From a bacterium (lineage in GTDB: Bacteria > Planctomycetota > SZUA-567), in NCBI GenBank assembly GCA_003245715.1, contig QKCJ01000026.1, forward strand, positions 16,606 through 80,605: a stretch of DNA of 64,000 nucleotides, given 5' to 3'. A program made the position numbers and the translations under genes. Positions 1-8,047 of the stretch are shown piece by piece (position 1 is the first letter of the stretch; every line of letters begins with the position of its first letter). The notes under the pieces were generated by a model. That model searched no databases and had not been told where the DNA came from. It saw only the letters and a list, made by a program, of their open reading frames with translations.

Positions 1-190
1 CCGGTTTAAAATCCTCCGGCTCATCGACAAAATCAACCGACCTCCAAGTTCCGATTACCGCCGGGTCATTGACAAACGGCAGATTTATATCATCAACCCT
101 GCGCGTAACATACAGAAACACCGCCGCAATAATCACCACCCAGGCAATAATGCCCGAGACCATGAAGAACTTCCCCATTATCTTCTTCAT
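1..190 (-). CDS. Membrane-anchored hypothetical protein, N-terminal fragment
   Basis: Only the first 63 codons are in the window; the frame is open to base 1, so the C-terminus lies outside. The protein starts MKKIMGKFFM and has one hydrophobic segment at about residues 9-28, followed by an exported-looking stretch containing VIGTWRSVDFV. The start is supported by an AAGGGA ribosome site 8 bases upstream. The GTW-SVDFV stretch resembles short segments found after membrane domains in some M56/BlaR1-like and lipocalin-like proteins, but the fragment is too short to assign a family. It reads in the same direction as uvrC and begins 112 bp after it. Confidence 0.6.
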   Translation of the reverse strand, partial: MKKIMGKFFMVSGIIAWVVIIAAVFLYVTRRVDDINLPFVNDPAVIGTWRSVDFVDEPEDFKP

Positions 191-220
191 CAATATGTCC
201 CTTTTTATACGTTCCTGCTC

Positions 221-232
221 ACCCTTAAGGGT
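221..232. promoter_or_regulatory. Perfect 12-bp palindrome upstream of the edge gene
   Basis: ACCCTTAAGGGT is a perfect palindrome lying 31 bp upstream of the start codon of the leftward edge gene, in the short gap after uvrC. It could be an operator. No regulator in the window is an obvious partner. Confidence 0.3.
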
Positions 233-302
233 AATCCTATAACCTCTGATTGTCAATAACATTAGCCCCTGCAATCGGTAAAAACAATAACCGCTTACAG
301 AT

Positions 303-1613
303 TCACTTCTCACCAAAGACCGCCTTTTTACGGAGGATATGGTGATAATGCTGGGCAAAGCGGTGCGCCTCGTCACGCACGTGCATCAACAGCCGCAGCC
401 CTTCATTACGCCGCGACATTCTTATCGGCTCGCTGACGCCTTCCTTGAATACCAGTTCCTCTTTTTTCGCCAGCGAAATCAGAACCCCCGGGCGCGCGCC
501 AATCTCATCAAGCGCCGCCGCCGCCGCCGAGAGCTGACCCTTACCGCCGTCAATCATGATAATATCCGGCATCTTCCCGCCTTCACGGACAATCCGCCCG
601 TAACGCCTGCCGACCACCTCATTGATACAGGCAAAGTCGTCCTGACCATCTATTGTCTTGATGCGAAAGCGCCTGTAACCATCTTTAAACGGCAGCCCGT
701 CGATAAAGTTCACCAGCGAGCCGACCGTCTCCTTGCCGGACAAATTCGCGATATCAATCCCTTCAATACTCTTAGGAGTAAAGTCCAGCCCCAGCGCCTC
801 ACGCAGCTTGGTCAACCCCTTGTCATAATCAATCACCGGCGCCATCGGAGCCAGCGATTCATCAAGAACCGGATTCTGGTTGATATTCTCAAGCGCCTGG
901 ATTATGTCACGCAGCGCCGCCGCTTCCTCAAACTGTAAATCACTGGCCGCCTTCTGCATATCGCCGCGCAACTCGTCAATGAGGTCTTTCTTCTGGCCAG
1001 ACAAAAACCGGCACAGCCCCGAAATCCGCTTGCGGTACTGCTCCTTGCTGATCCCGCCACGGCAGCAACCCGCGCAGCGTTTGATATGATAATTCAGACA
1101 ACCCCGCTGGTTACGCATCTTCTTGTCGCCGTCTTTGATCTCACGCTTGCAGGCACGAAAGAGAAATATCCGCTGCAGCTGATTGAGCGCCGCCTTGAGA
1201 TCACCCGCCCCGACAAAGGGGCCGAAATACCGGCTCTTGGGGTTATCCTTGCGCCGGGTGATAAAGACCCGCGGAAAATCCTCCTGCACCGTGACCTCGA
1301 TAAACGGGTACATATCATTATGCTTGAGCATGATATTATATCGCGGCTGGAGGTCTTTTATCATCCGGCTCTCAAGGAGAAACGCTTCAAGCTCCGTCCC
1401 GGTGACGACATAATCAAAATCGTCAATATTCTCAACGAGCGCGATAGTTTTGATCGTATGATCAGATTTGCGAAAATATGAGCTTACCCGTTTTTTGAGA
1501 CTCTTGGCCTTGCCAACATAAATCTCAAGACCGGTCGAGTCTTTCATTATATAAACCCCCGGCTCATCCGGCAGGGACCTGGCTTTCTCAAGTAGTTTAA
1601 CGTTCTGACTCAT
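303..1613 (-). CDS. uvrC: Excinuclease ABC subunit C, short form
   Basis: UvrC makes both incisions around UvrB-bound DNA lesions in nucleotide excision repair. The start chosen (MSQNVKLLEK) gives 436 residues; the longer reading frame upstream has no UvrC similarity. Domains: GIY-YIG nuclease at about 14-93 (GVYIMKD, IYVGKAKSLKKRV, Glu in ELEAFLLESR), a four-cysteine motif of the Fe-S type at about 155-184, a UVR (UvrB-binding) motif at about 208-243, and an RNase H-like nuclease core at about 283-430 with GIDIANLSG, MIDGGKGQL and RDEAHRFA. Family members are usually about 600 residues. Here the roughly 120-residue segment between UVR and the RNase H core is missing, and the chain stops right after DEAHRFA-HYH, so the C-terminal tandem helix-hairpin-helix is absent. 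Both nuclease sites look intact. Identity is secure; whether it acts alone is unknown. Confidence 0.93.
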   Translation of the reverse strand: MSQNVKLLEKARSLPDEPGVYIMKDSTGLEIYVGKAKSLKKRVSSYFRKSDHTIKTIALVENIDDFDYVVTGTELEAFLLESRMIKDLQPRYNIMLKHNDMYPFIEVTVQEDFPRVFITRRKDNPKSRYFGPFVGAGDLKAALNQLQRIFLFRACKREIKDGDKKMRNQRGCLNYHIKRCAGCCRGGISKEQYRKRISGLCRFLSGQKKDLIDELRGDMQKAASDLQFEEAAALRDIIQALENINQNPVLDESLAPMAPVIDYDKGLTKLREALGLDFTPKSIEGIDIANLSGKETVGSLVNFIDGLPFKDGYRRFRIKTIDGQDDFACINEVVGRRYGRIVREGGKMPDIIMIDGGKGQLSAAAAALDEIGARPGVLISLAKKEELVFKEGVSEPIRMSRRNEGLRLLMHVRDEAHRFAQHYHHILRKKAVFGEK

Positions 1614-2062
1614 TCTCGTGTCCGCTAACCGATCGCTCGGGAAAAAAACTCCGGCAAAATTTAAACCCATAAGACATAACCATCGTATATAATATATTAT
1701 ATGGGCGAAAACCGAATATGATAAGCTAAATATGTATAAATATCTGCTTTCTTGCATTACAATAAGATCGCCGGGTTATATTTTGTGAATTTTTTGTTAA
1801 TTTTCGGTGCATAAACCGTGTCAAAAGCCCAAAAAAAGCGGACATATGTAATTATTGTCTTTACTTTTGGTTATTATCGAAGTTTAACCACTTGCAAATA
1901 AACAGAAATGTAGTAAAATCTTTTCCCTCTTGAGATTTGCTATATTTTTTTATCCTCAGAATATAAAACAGTACATTGCCGAAAAATGCAATTGCACATA
2001 AAAGGTAATTTTTTTTTATCACTCTTTTTGGATGTGTTTTAAACACCCGGGATTCAGAGAAA
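1614..2062. other. AT-rich intergenic region between divergent uvrC and purQ
   Basis: This 449-bp gap holds no convincing gene. It contains a candidate uvrC promoter (1696-1724), a 16-bp perfect AT palindrome at 1687-1702, a long T run near 2009-2019, and a small dyad GTGTTT-T-AAACAC at 2034-2046 just before purQ that might be an operator. The purQ start has only a weak ribosome site. Confidence 0.5.
1696..1724 (-). promoter_or_regulatory. Candidate promoter of uvrC
   Basis: On the minus strand TTATCA, a 17-base spacer and a perfect TATAAT lie about 85 bases upstream of the uvrC start. The -10 box overlaps the 16-bp AT palindrome at 1687-1702. Match by eye only. Confidence 0.45.
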
Positions 2063-2860
2063 ATGCAGTCACCAAAAGCTATTGTTATCCGTACCGCCGG
2101 TACTAACTGTGATGAAGAAACCAAGTTTGCCCTTGAGCATGCCGGAGCCAAGGCGGAGTTGATCCACATCAACCATCTGGCTAAAGAGAGCAACCCCTTT
2201 GGTGACACAAAAATAATTGCCATCCCCGGTGGCTTTACCTACGGCGACGATGTCGCTTCAGGCAAGGTTCTGGCGGTTGAGCTGGCGCACGTTATCGGTG
2301 ACAAACTCAATGAATTTGTCGCTAAAGGCGGGCTGATTATCGGTATCTGCAACGGCTTTCAGGTGCTGGTAAAGACCGGTCTTCTGCCTGATGCGCGTTT
2401 TTCTGCGGCATTGGAGCGCAAGACCACATTGACCTTTAATGACTCACACAAATTCGAGTGCCGCTGGGTACGCCTCAAGGCTGACTCAGACACAGTCTGC
2501 GTCTTTGCAGAAGGCGGTGAGGAATTTGATATGCCGGTAGCGCACGGCGAAGGAAAATTCGTCTGCCGTGACCAGTCGGTTCTTGATGAACTCAAGGCCA
2601 ACGGACAGATTGTATATCGTTATGTCGGGGCTGACGGGAGTGCCGATATTGATTATCCTGAAGATCCTAACGGCTCGGTTGAGCATATTGCGGGAATCTG
2701 TGACAAGAGCGGCCGGATATTCGGCATGATGCCGCATCCGGAGCGTCACATTTTCGCACATCAGCACCCACGGGCACGTCGGGACGAAAACGCAGGAAAG
2801 GTTGAGGGCGAGGGGATTCGCCTCTTCAAGAGGGCAGTGAGGTACTGCAAGGAGAGTTAA
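2063..2860 (+). CDS. purQ: Phosphoribosylformylglycinamidine synthase subunit I
   Basis: PurQ is the glutaminase subunit of FGAM synthase in de novo purine synthesis; it passes ammonia to PurL, with PurS as partner. The 265-residue protein shows the class I glutamine amidotransferase signatures: TAGTNCDEET near the N-terminus, the nucleophile Cys in GICNGFQ, and the His-Glu pair in MMPHPERH. The length fits the longer form of the family seen outside Gram-positive bacteria. No purL or purS is in the window. Its 3' end carries the ribosome site of the next gene, only 4 bp away, so the two are translationally coupled. Confidence 0.95.
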   Translation: MQSPKAIVIRTAGTNCDEETKFALEHAGAKAELIHINHLAKESNPFGDTKIIAIPGGFTYGDDVASGKVLAVELAHVIGDKLNEFVAKGGLIIGICNGFQVLVKTGLLPDARFSAALERKTTLTFNDSHKFECRWVRLKADSDTVCVFAEGGEEFDMPVAHGEGKFVCRDQSVLDELKANGQIVYRYVGADGSADIDYPEDPNGSVEHIAGICDKSGRIFGMMPHPERHIFAHQHPRARRDENAGKVEGEGIRLFKRAVRYCKES

Positions 2861-2864
2861 AACA

Positions 2865-3731
2865 ATGGCAGTTGCATCGGTTGAGGACCTGACAGGCAAG
2901 CAGCTAGGGAAGTACAGGCTTGTTTCGAGGGTGGCCCAGGGCGGGGCCGGGATGGTTTATAAAGCAAGAACAGCAGCACTGAAATTTCCGCTGGCAGTGA
3001 AAATCCTGCACGCTGAGTTGGCAAACGAGAAAAAAAATATTATTTCAATGGAGAAAGAGTTCGCGCTCTGCAAGACTTTGCGCAATACTCGCCTGCTGAA
3101 ATACTTCGATCTGGGCAAACACGAAAACCGCCCCTATATCGTCATGGAGTATTTTGACAGTTTCCCACTCTCCAAGGTTATCCGCGACAGGGAAAAAGCC
3201 CGCCAGCTTCAGGCGCGCGCGCACACAATCGTCCAGCACATGGCAGAAGCGGTAATTTATATGCACCTGCAGGGGGTTATCCACCGTGATATCAAGGCGG
3301 ACAATTTCCTGTATAATGAAGAAACCAACGATATCAAACTTATTGACTTCTCAACAGCAGTCAACGCCAAACGCGGTATAATCTCGCTTCTTGACTTCCG
3401 CAAACCGTCTGTTGTAGGAACACCAAGCTACATGGCTCCAGAGCAGATCAAGTGTCGCCGTCCGGCCATCACCTCTGATATATACTCTTTCGGAGCAATG
3501 CTTTTTGAGATTTTCGCAGGGCGTCCGCCTTTTGTCGGCGAGAGCCAGAATGAGGTTATGACCAAAATCCTCAAATCTGTGCCGCCAAAACTCAGCAAGT
3601 TCAACCCTGACGTATCACCGGCGTTTGAGGGTTTGGTCAAGAACATGCTTGCCAAAAACCCCGAGCAGCGTCCACACAGCATGGAGCATTTTTTAAGCTC
3701 CTTCTCACGCATGCCGATTTTCAAAGGCTGA
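2865..3731 (+). CDS. Soluble Hanks-type serine/threonine protein kinase
   Basis: The 288-residue protein is little more than a kinase domain. Visible motifs are the glycine loop AQGGAGMVYKA (24-34), the ATP-anchoring Lys in AVKIL (Lys46), the catalytic loop HRDIKADN (140-147), the metal-binding motif written DFS instead of DFG (161-163), GTPSYMAPEQ, and a C-terminal LAKNPEQRP. There is no membrane segment and no PASTA or other sensor domain, so input must come from a partner. An AAGGAGAG ribosome site sits inside the end of purQ and the gene starts 4 bp after it, giving an operon with purQ. Substrates are unknown. Confidence 0.92.
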   Translation: MAVASVEDLTGKQLGKYRLVSRVAQGGAGMVYKARTAALKFPLAVKILHAELANEKKNIISMEKEFALCKTLRNTRLLKYFDLGKHENRPYIVMEYFDSFPLSKVIRDREKARQLQARAHTIVQHMAEAVIYMHLQGVIHRDIKADNFLYNEETNDIKLIDFSTAVNAKRGIISLLDFRKPSVVGTPSYMAPEQIKCRRPAITSDIYSFGAMLFEIFAGRPPFVGESQNEVMTKILKSVPPKLSKFNPDVSPAFEGLVKNMLAKNPEQRPHSMEHFLSSFSRMPIFKG

Positions 3732-3790
3732 AAAAGGGGTTGATTTTCAACCGGTTTTCCGCATTATTACAGAGTATATCGGTTGGCTAT

Positions 3791-3814
3791 GCAGGAGATA
3801 GAAATATCTCCTGC
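3791..3814 (+). promoter_or_regulatory. Perfect 10-bp hairpin with GAAA tetraloop before accA
   Basis: GCAGGAGATA and TATCTCCTGC pair over ten bases around a GAAA (GNRA-type) loop, ending 22 bases before the accA start. There is no U-run after it, so it is not a standard terminator. A weaker hairpin (GGTTGA/TCAACC, 3738-3752) just after the kinase may terminate the upstream pair. The GNRA hairpin in the accA leader could be a protein-binding or stability element. Confidence 0.45.
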
Positions 3815-3836
3815 AACAATATAGGGTAATCTTTCA

Positions 3837-4874
3837 ATGCAAGACAACAGCACCTTACCATTTGAGCGTCCGCTCTTCGAGCTGCGGGCAAGAATTGAAG
3901 ATATGCTGAGCAATTCCGAGCAGACGGAAGGGCTTGAGAATCAGGTGCGGGTCATGCGCCAGCAGGCTGATTCCATGGAGAAGGAACTTTACGAAAACCT
4001 CTCACCGTGGAACACCGTGCAGATTGCACGGCACCAGTCACGCCCGACCACCCGCGATTATATAGAACACTCACTCGACCGCTTTGAAGAACTCCACGGC
4101 GACCGGGCTTTCCGTGATGACATGGCGATTGTCACGGGTCTGGCCAGCATCGAAGATGAACGCTTCATGCTCATCGGTCAGCACCGCGGCCGTAATGTTG
4201 AAGAACGCCACCAGAGCCATGCCGGCTGTTCACACCCCGAAGGTTACCGCAAGGCACTCCTTAAAATGAAACTCGCTGAGCGTTTTAATATTCCGATCGT
4301 CTGCCTGATTGACACCAAAGGCGCCTACCCCGGTATCGGTGCGGAAGAGCGTGGTCAGGGTATTGCGCTGGCTGAGAATATCCGCGACATGAGCCTGCTC
4401 AATGTCCCGGTTATCTGCTGCATTATCGGCGAAGGCGGCTCAGGCGGAGCGCTGGCCCTTGGTATCGGCAACAAAATCCTCATGCTGCAGCACGCTTATT
4501 ATTCTGTTATCACACCTGAAGGTTGCGCGTCAATTCTCTGGCGTGATGGCGAGCTGAAGGCTGAAGCGGCGGAAGTGCTGAAGCTTACCAGTAAAGACCT
4601 CAAGGAACGCGGCTTTATTGATGACATCGTTCCAGAACCTCTTGGCGGGGCGCACCGTAACAGTGCATCAGCGGCGAAATTCCTCCGGGAGAGTATTCTT
4701 GCAGCGATCAAGGAAGTCAAGCAGATCCCGCAGGAAGAACTGGCTCAGCACCGTTATGACAAATACCGCAAGTTTGGCGAATTTCTGAGCAATCAGACAC
4801 TGCCTGACTTTGATGAAGAAGAAAAGTCTGCCGAAGAAGCGCTCGAAGCAGAGAGCGGCGCAGCGCAGGAATAA
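3837..4874 (+). CDS. accA: Acetyl-CoA carboxylase carboxyltransferase subunit alpha
   Basis: AccA with AccD forms the carboxyltransferase that moves CO2 from biotin carrier protein to acetyl-CoA, making malonyl-CoA for fatty acid synthesis. The 345-residue protein carries the family signatures in order: GQHRGRNVEE, HPEGYRKAL, IDTKGAYPGIGAEERGQ, IGEGGSGGALALG, VITPEGCASILWRD and PEPLGGAHRN. The usual DTPGAYPG reads DTKGAYPG here. It is slightly longer than the E. coli protein because of an acidic C-terminal tail rich in Glu and Ala. accD is not in the window. A strong terminator follows. Confidence 0.96.
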   Translation: MQDNSTLPFERPLFELRARIEDMLSNSEQTEGLENQVRVMRQQADSMEKELYENLSPWNTVQIARHQSRPTTRDYIEHSLDRFEELHGDRAFRDDMAIVTGLASIEDERFMLIGQHRGRNVEERHQSHAGCSHPEGYRKALLKMKLAERFNIPIVCLIDTKGAYPGIGAEERGQGIALAENIRDMSLLNVPVICCIIGEGGSGGALALGIGNKILMLQHAYYSVITPEGCASILWRDGELKAEAAEVLKLTSKDLKERGFIDDIVPEPLGGAHRNSASAAKFLRESILAAIKEVKQIPQEELAQHRYDKYRKFGEFLSNQTLPDFDEEEKSAEEALEAESGAAQE

Positions 4875-4927
4875 CACCTCCGGCTGGCGGTGCTTGCCTT
4901 GCTGCAGCGAATATTAATAATCAACAA

Positions 4928-4958
4928 CCGCAAAGTTTTCGCGCTTTGCGGTTTTTTT
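4928..4958 (+). terminator. Rho-independent terminator after accA
   Basis: CCGCAAAG and CTTTGCGG form an 8-bp stem with an 8-base loop, followed directly by seven Ts. Confidence 0.9.
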
Positions 4959-5035
4959 ATTTTCACGCAGCCCTATAACTGTATACTTAGCAAAAAGACT
5001 TTCTAAATCAATAGTTATCAATTAAGGATATTTAC

Positions 5036-5953
5036 ATGGATAATTTTGGCGACAGGCTCAGCGCAGCTATCGAAGAGAAAAAAAGTGTAGCCGTTATCGG
5101 TATTGACCCGACTCTGGACAGACTCCCCCCCGCCCTGCAGGAAATGGTGGACGACCCCGTAAACAAACAGGACGCCCTTGAAATTTTCGGCAAAGGTATT
5201 ATCGACGCAGTCAAAGACATTGTCCCGGCCGTAAAGCCAAACATCGCTTTCTTTGAAGCACATGGCATCGCCGGACTTATGGCCTACATCACCGTCTGCG
5301 CCCATGCCCACAGCAATGGCCTGATCGTTGTCGGCGACGTCAAACGAGGAGATATCGGCAGCACCGCCGCCGCTTACGCCGCCGGACTGATGCGCGCACC
5401 CGCCAAGGCCGGAAAGCTCGCCAACCCCTTCCAGATCGGCCCGCACGACTGCGTAACTCTCAATCCATATTTGGGTTATGACAGCATCGGCCCCTTTATC
5501 GACGAAGCCCAGGAGAACGGCCAGGGCATGTACATACTCGTCAAGACTTCCAACCCCAGTAGTGAAGAGCTGCAGGATCTCAAACTTGAAAACGGGCAGA
5601 CTGTCGCACAATCTACCGCAAGGCTGGTCAATATCTGGGGCAAGGCAATGAAGGGCAAATCCGGCCTTTCTTCAGTCGGCGCGGTTGTCGGCGCGACACA
5701 TCCGGAAGAGCTTGCCATGTACCGCGAACTGATGCCGGATACTCCTTTCCTGATACCGGGTTACGGTGCGCAGGGCGGAACTGCCGAGGGCATTAAAGGC
5801 GCGTACCGCAAGGACGGAACCGGCGTTCTGGTCAATGCCAGCCGCTCGGTTATCTTCGCCTGGCAGAAGGAAAACAGCCCGCAGGACTGGCAGGGCGCCG
5901 CACGCCGCGCGGCTGAAGTTATGAATCAGGACCTCAACTCGGCTCGTCCGTAA
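5036..5953 (+). CDS. pyrF: Orotidine 5'-phosphate decarboxylase (subfamily 2)
   Basis: PyrF converts OMP to UMP, the last step of pyrimidine synthesis. At 305 residues it belongs to the longer type 2 group. Visible signatures: GIDPTLDRLP near the N-terminus, KPNIAFFEAHG, the catalytic Asp-Lys-Asp region VGDVKRGDIGSTAAAYA, and the phosphate-binding part IPGYGAQGGTAEG followed by LVNASRSVIFA. The start is supported by AAGGA ten bases upstream. It is a single-gene unit between two terminators. Confidence 0.95.
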   Translation: MDNFGDRLSAAIEEKKSVAVIGIDPTLDRLPPALQEMVDDPVNKQDALEIFGKGIIDAVKDIVPAVKPNIAFFEAHGIAGLMAYITVCAHAHSNGLIVVGDVKRGDIGSTAAAYAAGLMRAPAKAGKLANPFQIGPHDCVTLNPYLGYDSIGPFIDEAQENGQGMYILVKTSNPSSEELQDLKLENGQTVAQSTARLVNIWGKAMKGKSGLSSVGAVVGATHPEELAMYRELMPDTPFLIPGYGAQGGTAEGIKGAYRKDGTGVLVNASRSVIFAWQKENSPQDWQGAARRAAEVMNQDLNSARP

Positions 5954-6012
5954 TTTCTCCGCATCCACCACACCGCCAAGAGAACAAAATGCGGGTGACT
6001 CCAAAGTATTTT

Positions 6013-6044
6013 AACTGCGCAGGCATATTGCTTGCGCAGTTTTG
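6013..6044 (+). terminator. Terminator after pyrF
   Basis: AACTGCGCA and TGCGCAGTT form a 9-bp stem with an 11-base loop, ending in a short T run. Confidence 0.75.
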
Positions 6045-6105
6045 TATAATCAAATATGATTATTAAATAATCAATTTTGATTACTTTCCCCCTGAGGTAT
6101 TAATT

Positions 6106-6903
6106 ATGGATGAGAAATATAGCCAGTTGCGGAAATTTCTTGGCCGTTACAAAAAAATCGCCATCGCCTTCTCCGGCGGGGTGGACAGTTCATTGCTTTT
6201 GTATGCGGCAGCAAAACTTGACGGTCTTGAGGTCGTGGCGGTGACGGCGGTCTCAGAGCTTGTGCCGGAGTGGGAGATCAGGGCGGCGAAAAATCTGGCG
6301 GCGCAGTTAAATGTCACCCATATTCTGGTCGAACCTGATCCGCTTGCCGAGAACCTGGTCAGGTCAAACCCGCCTGAACGCTGCTATTACTGCAAAAAGA
6401 TCATTATCGCCGCTATCAATCAAGCTCTCCTGAATGAAAACGTTGACGCAATTATCGAAGGTTCAAACCTTGATGACGGCAGCGATTACCGCCCCGGTTC
6501 AAAGGCCGTCAAGGAAGCGGGACTGGTCTCACCGTTTATTGAATGCGGCTTCAGTAAAGACGATATCCGCCGGGTCTCTGAGGAGCTGGGAGTAACCGGC
6601 TGGGAGCGGCCATCGTGCGCGTGCCTTGCCAGCCGGATACCTTACGGTACGGAGCTTGACGCGCATTTACTAAAGAAAATCGAGAAAGCCGAGGAAGCGC
6701 TGGCGGCGGTTGGTTACGCCGGGGCGCGGCTGCGCGCGCATGGTGACATCGGCAGGCTGGAAGTCGCGCCGCAGATGATCGAGCAGGCCGCGCAGGACCA
6801 TTACAGCCTGTCAGCCATCATCAAGGCCGCGGGCTTCAAGTATGCCGCGCTTGATCTGCAGGGATACCGCACCGGCAGTCTCAATGAAGCCCTGAATAAA
6901 TAA
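6106..6903 (+). CDS. larE: ATP-dependent sulfur transferase, LarE family
   Basis: LarE adenylates and sulfurates the pyridinium dicarboxylate precursor of the nickel-pincer nucleotide cofactor used by lactate racemase and related enzymes. The 265-residue protein has the PP-loop SGGVDSS at 23-29, the conserved CYYCKK (Cys93, Cys96) and a third conserved cysteine region PSCACLASRIPYG (Cys171/Cys173). Having three or more of these cysteines fits the Fe-S-cluster-dependent LarE type rather than the type that sacrifices a single cysteine; that assignment is inference. No larA, larB or larC is nearby. The next gene, a D-2-hydroxyacid dehydrogenase 67 bp downstream, has a chemically related substrate class. 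Confidence 0.88.
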   Translation: MDEKYSQLRKFLGRYKKIAIAFSGGVDSSLLLYAAAKLDGLEVVAVTAVSELVPEWEIRAAKNLAAQLNVTHILVEPDPLAENLVRSNPPERCYYCKKIIIAAINQALLNENVDAIIEGSNLDDGSDYRPGSKAVKEAGLVSPFIECGFSKDDIRRVSEELGVTGWERPSCACLASRIPYGTELDAHLLKKIEKAEEALAAVGYAGARLRAHGDIGRLEVAPQMIEQAAQDHYSLSAIIKAAGFKYAALDLQGYRTGSLNEALNK

Positions 6904-6970
6904 AAGCACTGAATACGATAAACATTTATCAGGAAGAAAAAATCCGAATCCACTAAAACGGGGAGAGACA

Positions 6971-7924
6971 ATGTTGAAAGTCGTAATCACGGAACTTGAG
7001 TATGAAAAAGCGCTGGATATTTTTTCCCGCAGTGCTGGGTTTGAATTTATCCCGACAGCGGCTGATGAAGATTCAGTTGCACAGGCGCTGAAAAAATCGG
7101 GCGCAGCGGCGGTGATCCTCGGGGTGCGAAAATATACTGATAAACTTTATGAGGCACTGCCTGAGGGTGGACTGATTGCACGCTTTGGCGTTGGGCATGA
7201 CGGTGTGGACAAAGCAAAAGCGCAGGCTAAAAACATTTACTGCATCAACACGCCGGGGGCGCTTGACGACTCGGTTGCCGAGTGCGCGGTCGGTTTGATG
7301 CTGGCGGTGGTGCGCAAACTTGTCACCCACGGCGCGGACCTGAAAAATGGCCACTGGCATAACTGCGGCGGGGCCGAGCTTTCAGGTAAAACGCTGGCGA
7401 TTATCGGTTGCGGACATATCGGCCTCCGGGTTGCGAAAATATGCCGGGACGGTTTTGGCATGAAAGTAATCGGCAATGACCTCAACAAACCCGCGCAGAT
7501 TGATTATTACGATTCCTTCTGCGAGTCATTTGCGCAGGCGGTAGAGAATGCCGATTTTGTCTCGCTGCATATCCCGCACATCAAGGAAACGGAGAATTTC
7601 ATCAACGCAGAGCGCCTTGCAATGATGAACAGAAAAGCAGCACTGATTAACACTTCACGCGGCGCGGTTCTTGATGAGGACGCGCTTTATGACGCGCTCA
7701 GCAGCGGTGTGATCGCGGCGGCGGGGCTTGATGTTTTCAAGTTTGAGCCATATGACCCGCAGTCACCGGAGCGTGATCTGAGAAAACTCCGCCAGGTTGT
7801 TCTAACCCCTCATATCGGCAGCAGCACTGCAGATGCGTGCCGGCGCATGGCTGAATCCTTAATCACTGATCTTCGCCTCTACACAAATGGCCAATACGGG
7901 AAAATGCACCTGCTTCAATCTTGA
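6971..7924 (+). CDS. D-isomer-specific 2-hydroxyacid dehydrogenase
   Basis: NAD(P)-dependent oxidoreductase of the phosphoglycerate dehydrogenase-like family, 317 residues. The Rossmann motif is GCGHIG at about 143-148. The catalytic Arg is in NTSRGAVLDE, the Glu in DVFKFEP, and the His in LTPHIGSSTA, so all three catalytic positions are present. There is no ACT or other C-terminal regulatory domain, which argues against a classical serine-pathway SerA; substrate cannot be fixed from sequence. The start follows a GGGGAGAG ribosome site. It probably shares a transcript with larE. Confidence 0.88.
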   Translation: MLKVVITELEYEKALDIFSRSAGFEFIPTAADEDSVAQALKKSGAAAVILGVRKYTDKLYEALPEGGLIARFGVGHDGVDKAKAQAKNIYCINTPGALDDSVAECAVGLMLAVVRKLVTHGADLKNGHWHNCGGAELSGKTLAIIGCGHIGLRVAKICRDGFGMKVIGNDLNKPAQIDYYDSFCESFAQAVENADFVSLHIPHIKETENFINAERLAMMNRKAALINTSRGAVLDEDALYDALSSGVIAAAGLDVFKFEPYDPQSPERDLRKLRQVVLTPHIGSSTADACRRMAESLITDLRLYTNGQYGKMHLLQS

Positions 7925-8047
7925 GTTACCGGTTAAAATTCTACCTTTTGAAATTTTTTCGCCAGAATATCTCTGCGCGCTCTGTATTTTCATTCCATAA
8001 TGTATAAAATCTATAACACAAATTCAATTGCTTACAGGGAGCTTGTA

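Noticed and set aside
1614..1757. N-terminal extension of 48 residues on uvrC
   Set aside because: The extension has no UvrC similarity, covers the candidate promoter, and the internal ATG at 1613 matches the normal family start.
1861..2223. Leftward 120-codon ORF overlapping the start of purQ
   Set aside because: It is antisense to purQ over half its length, the rest is AT-rich low-complexity sequence, and it has no ribosome site.
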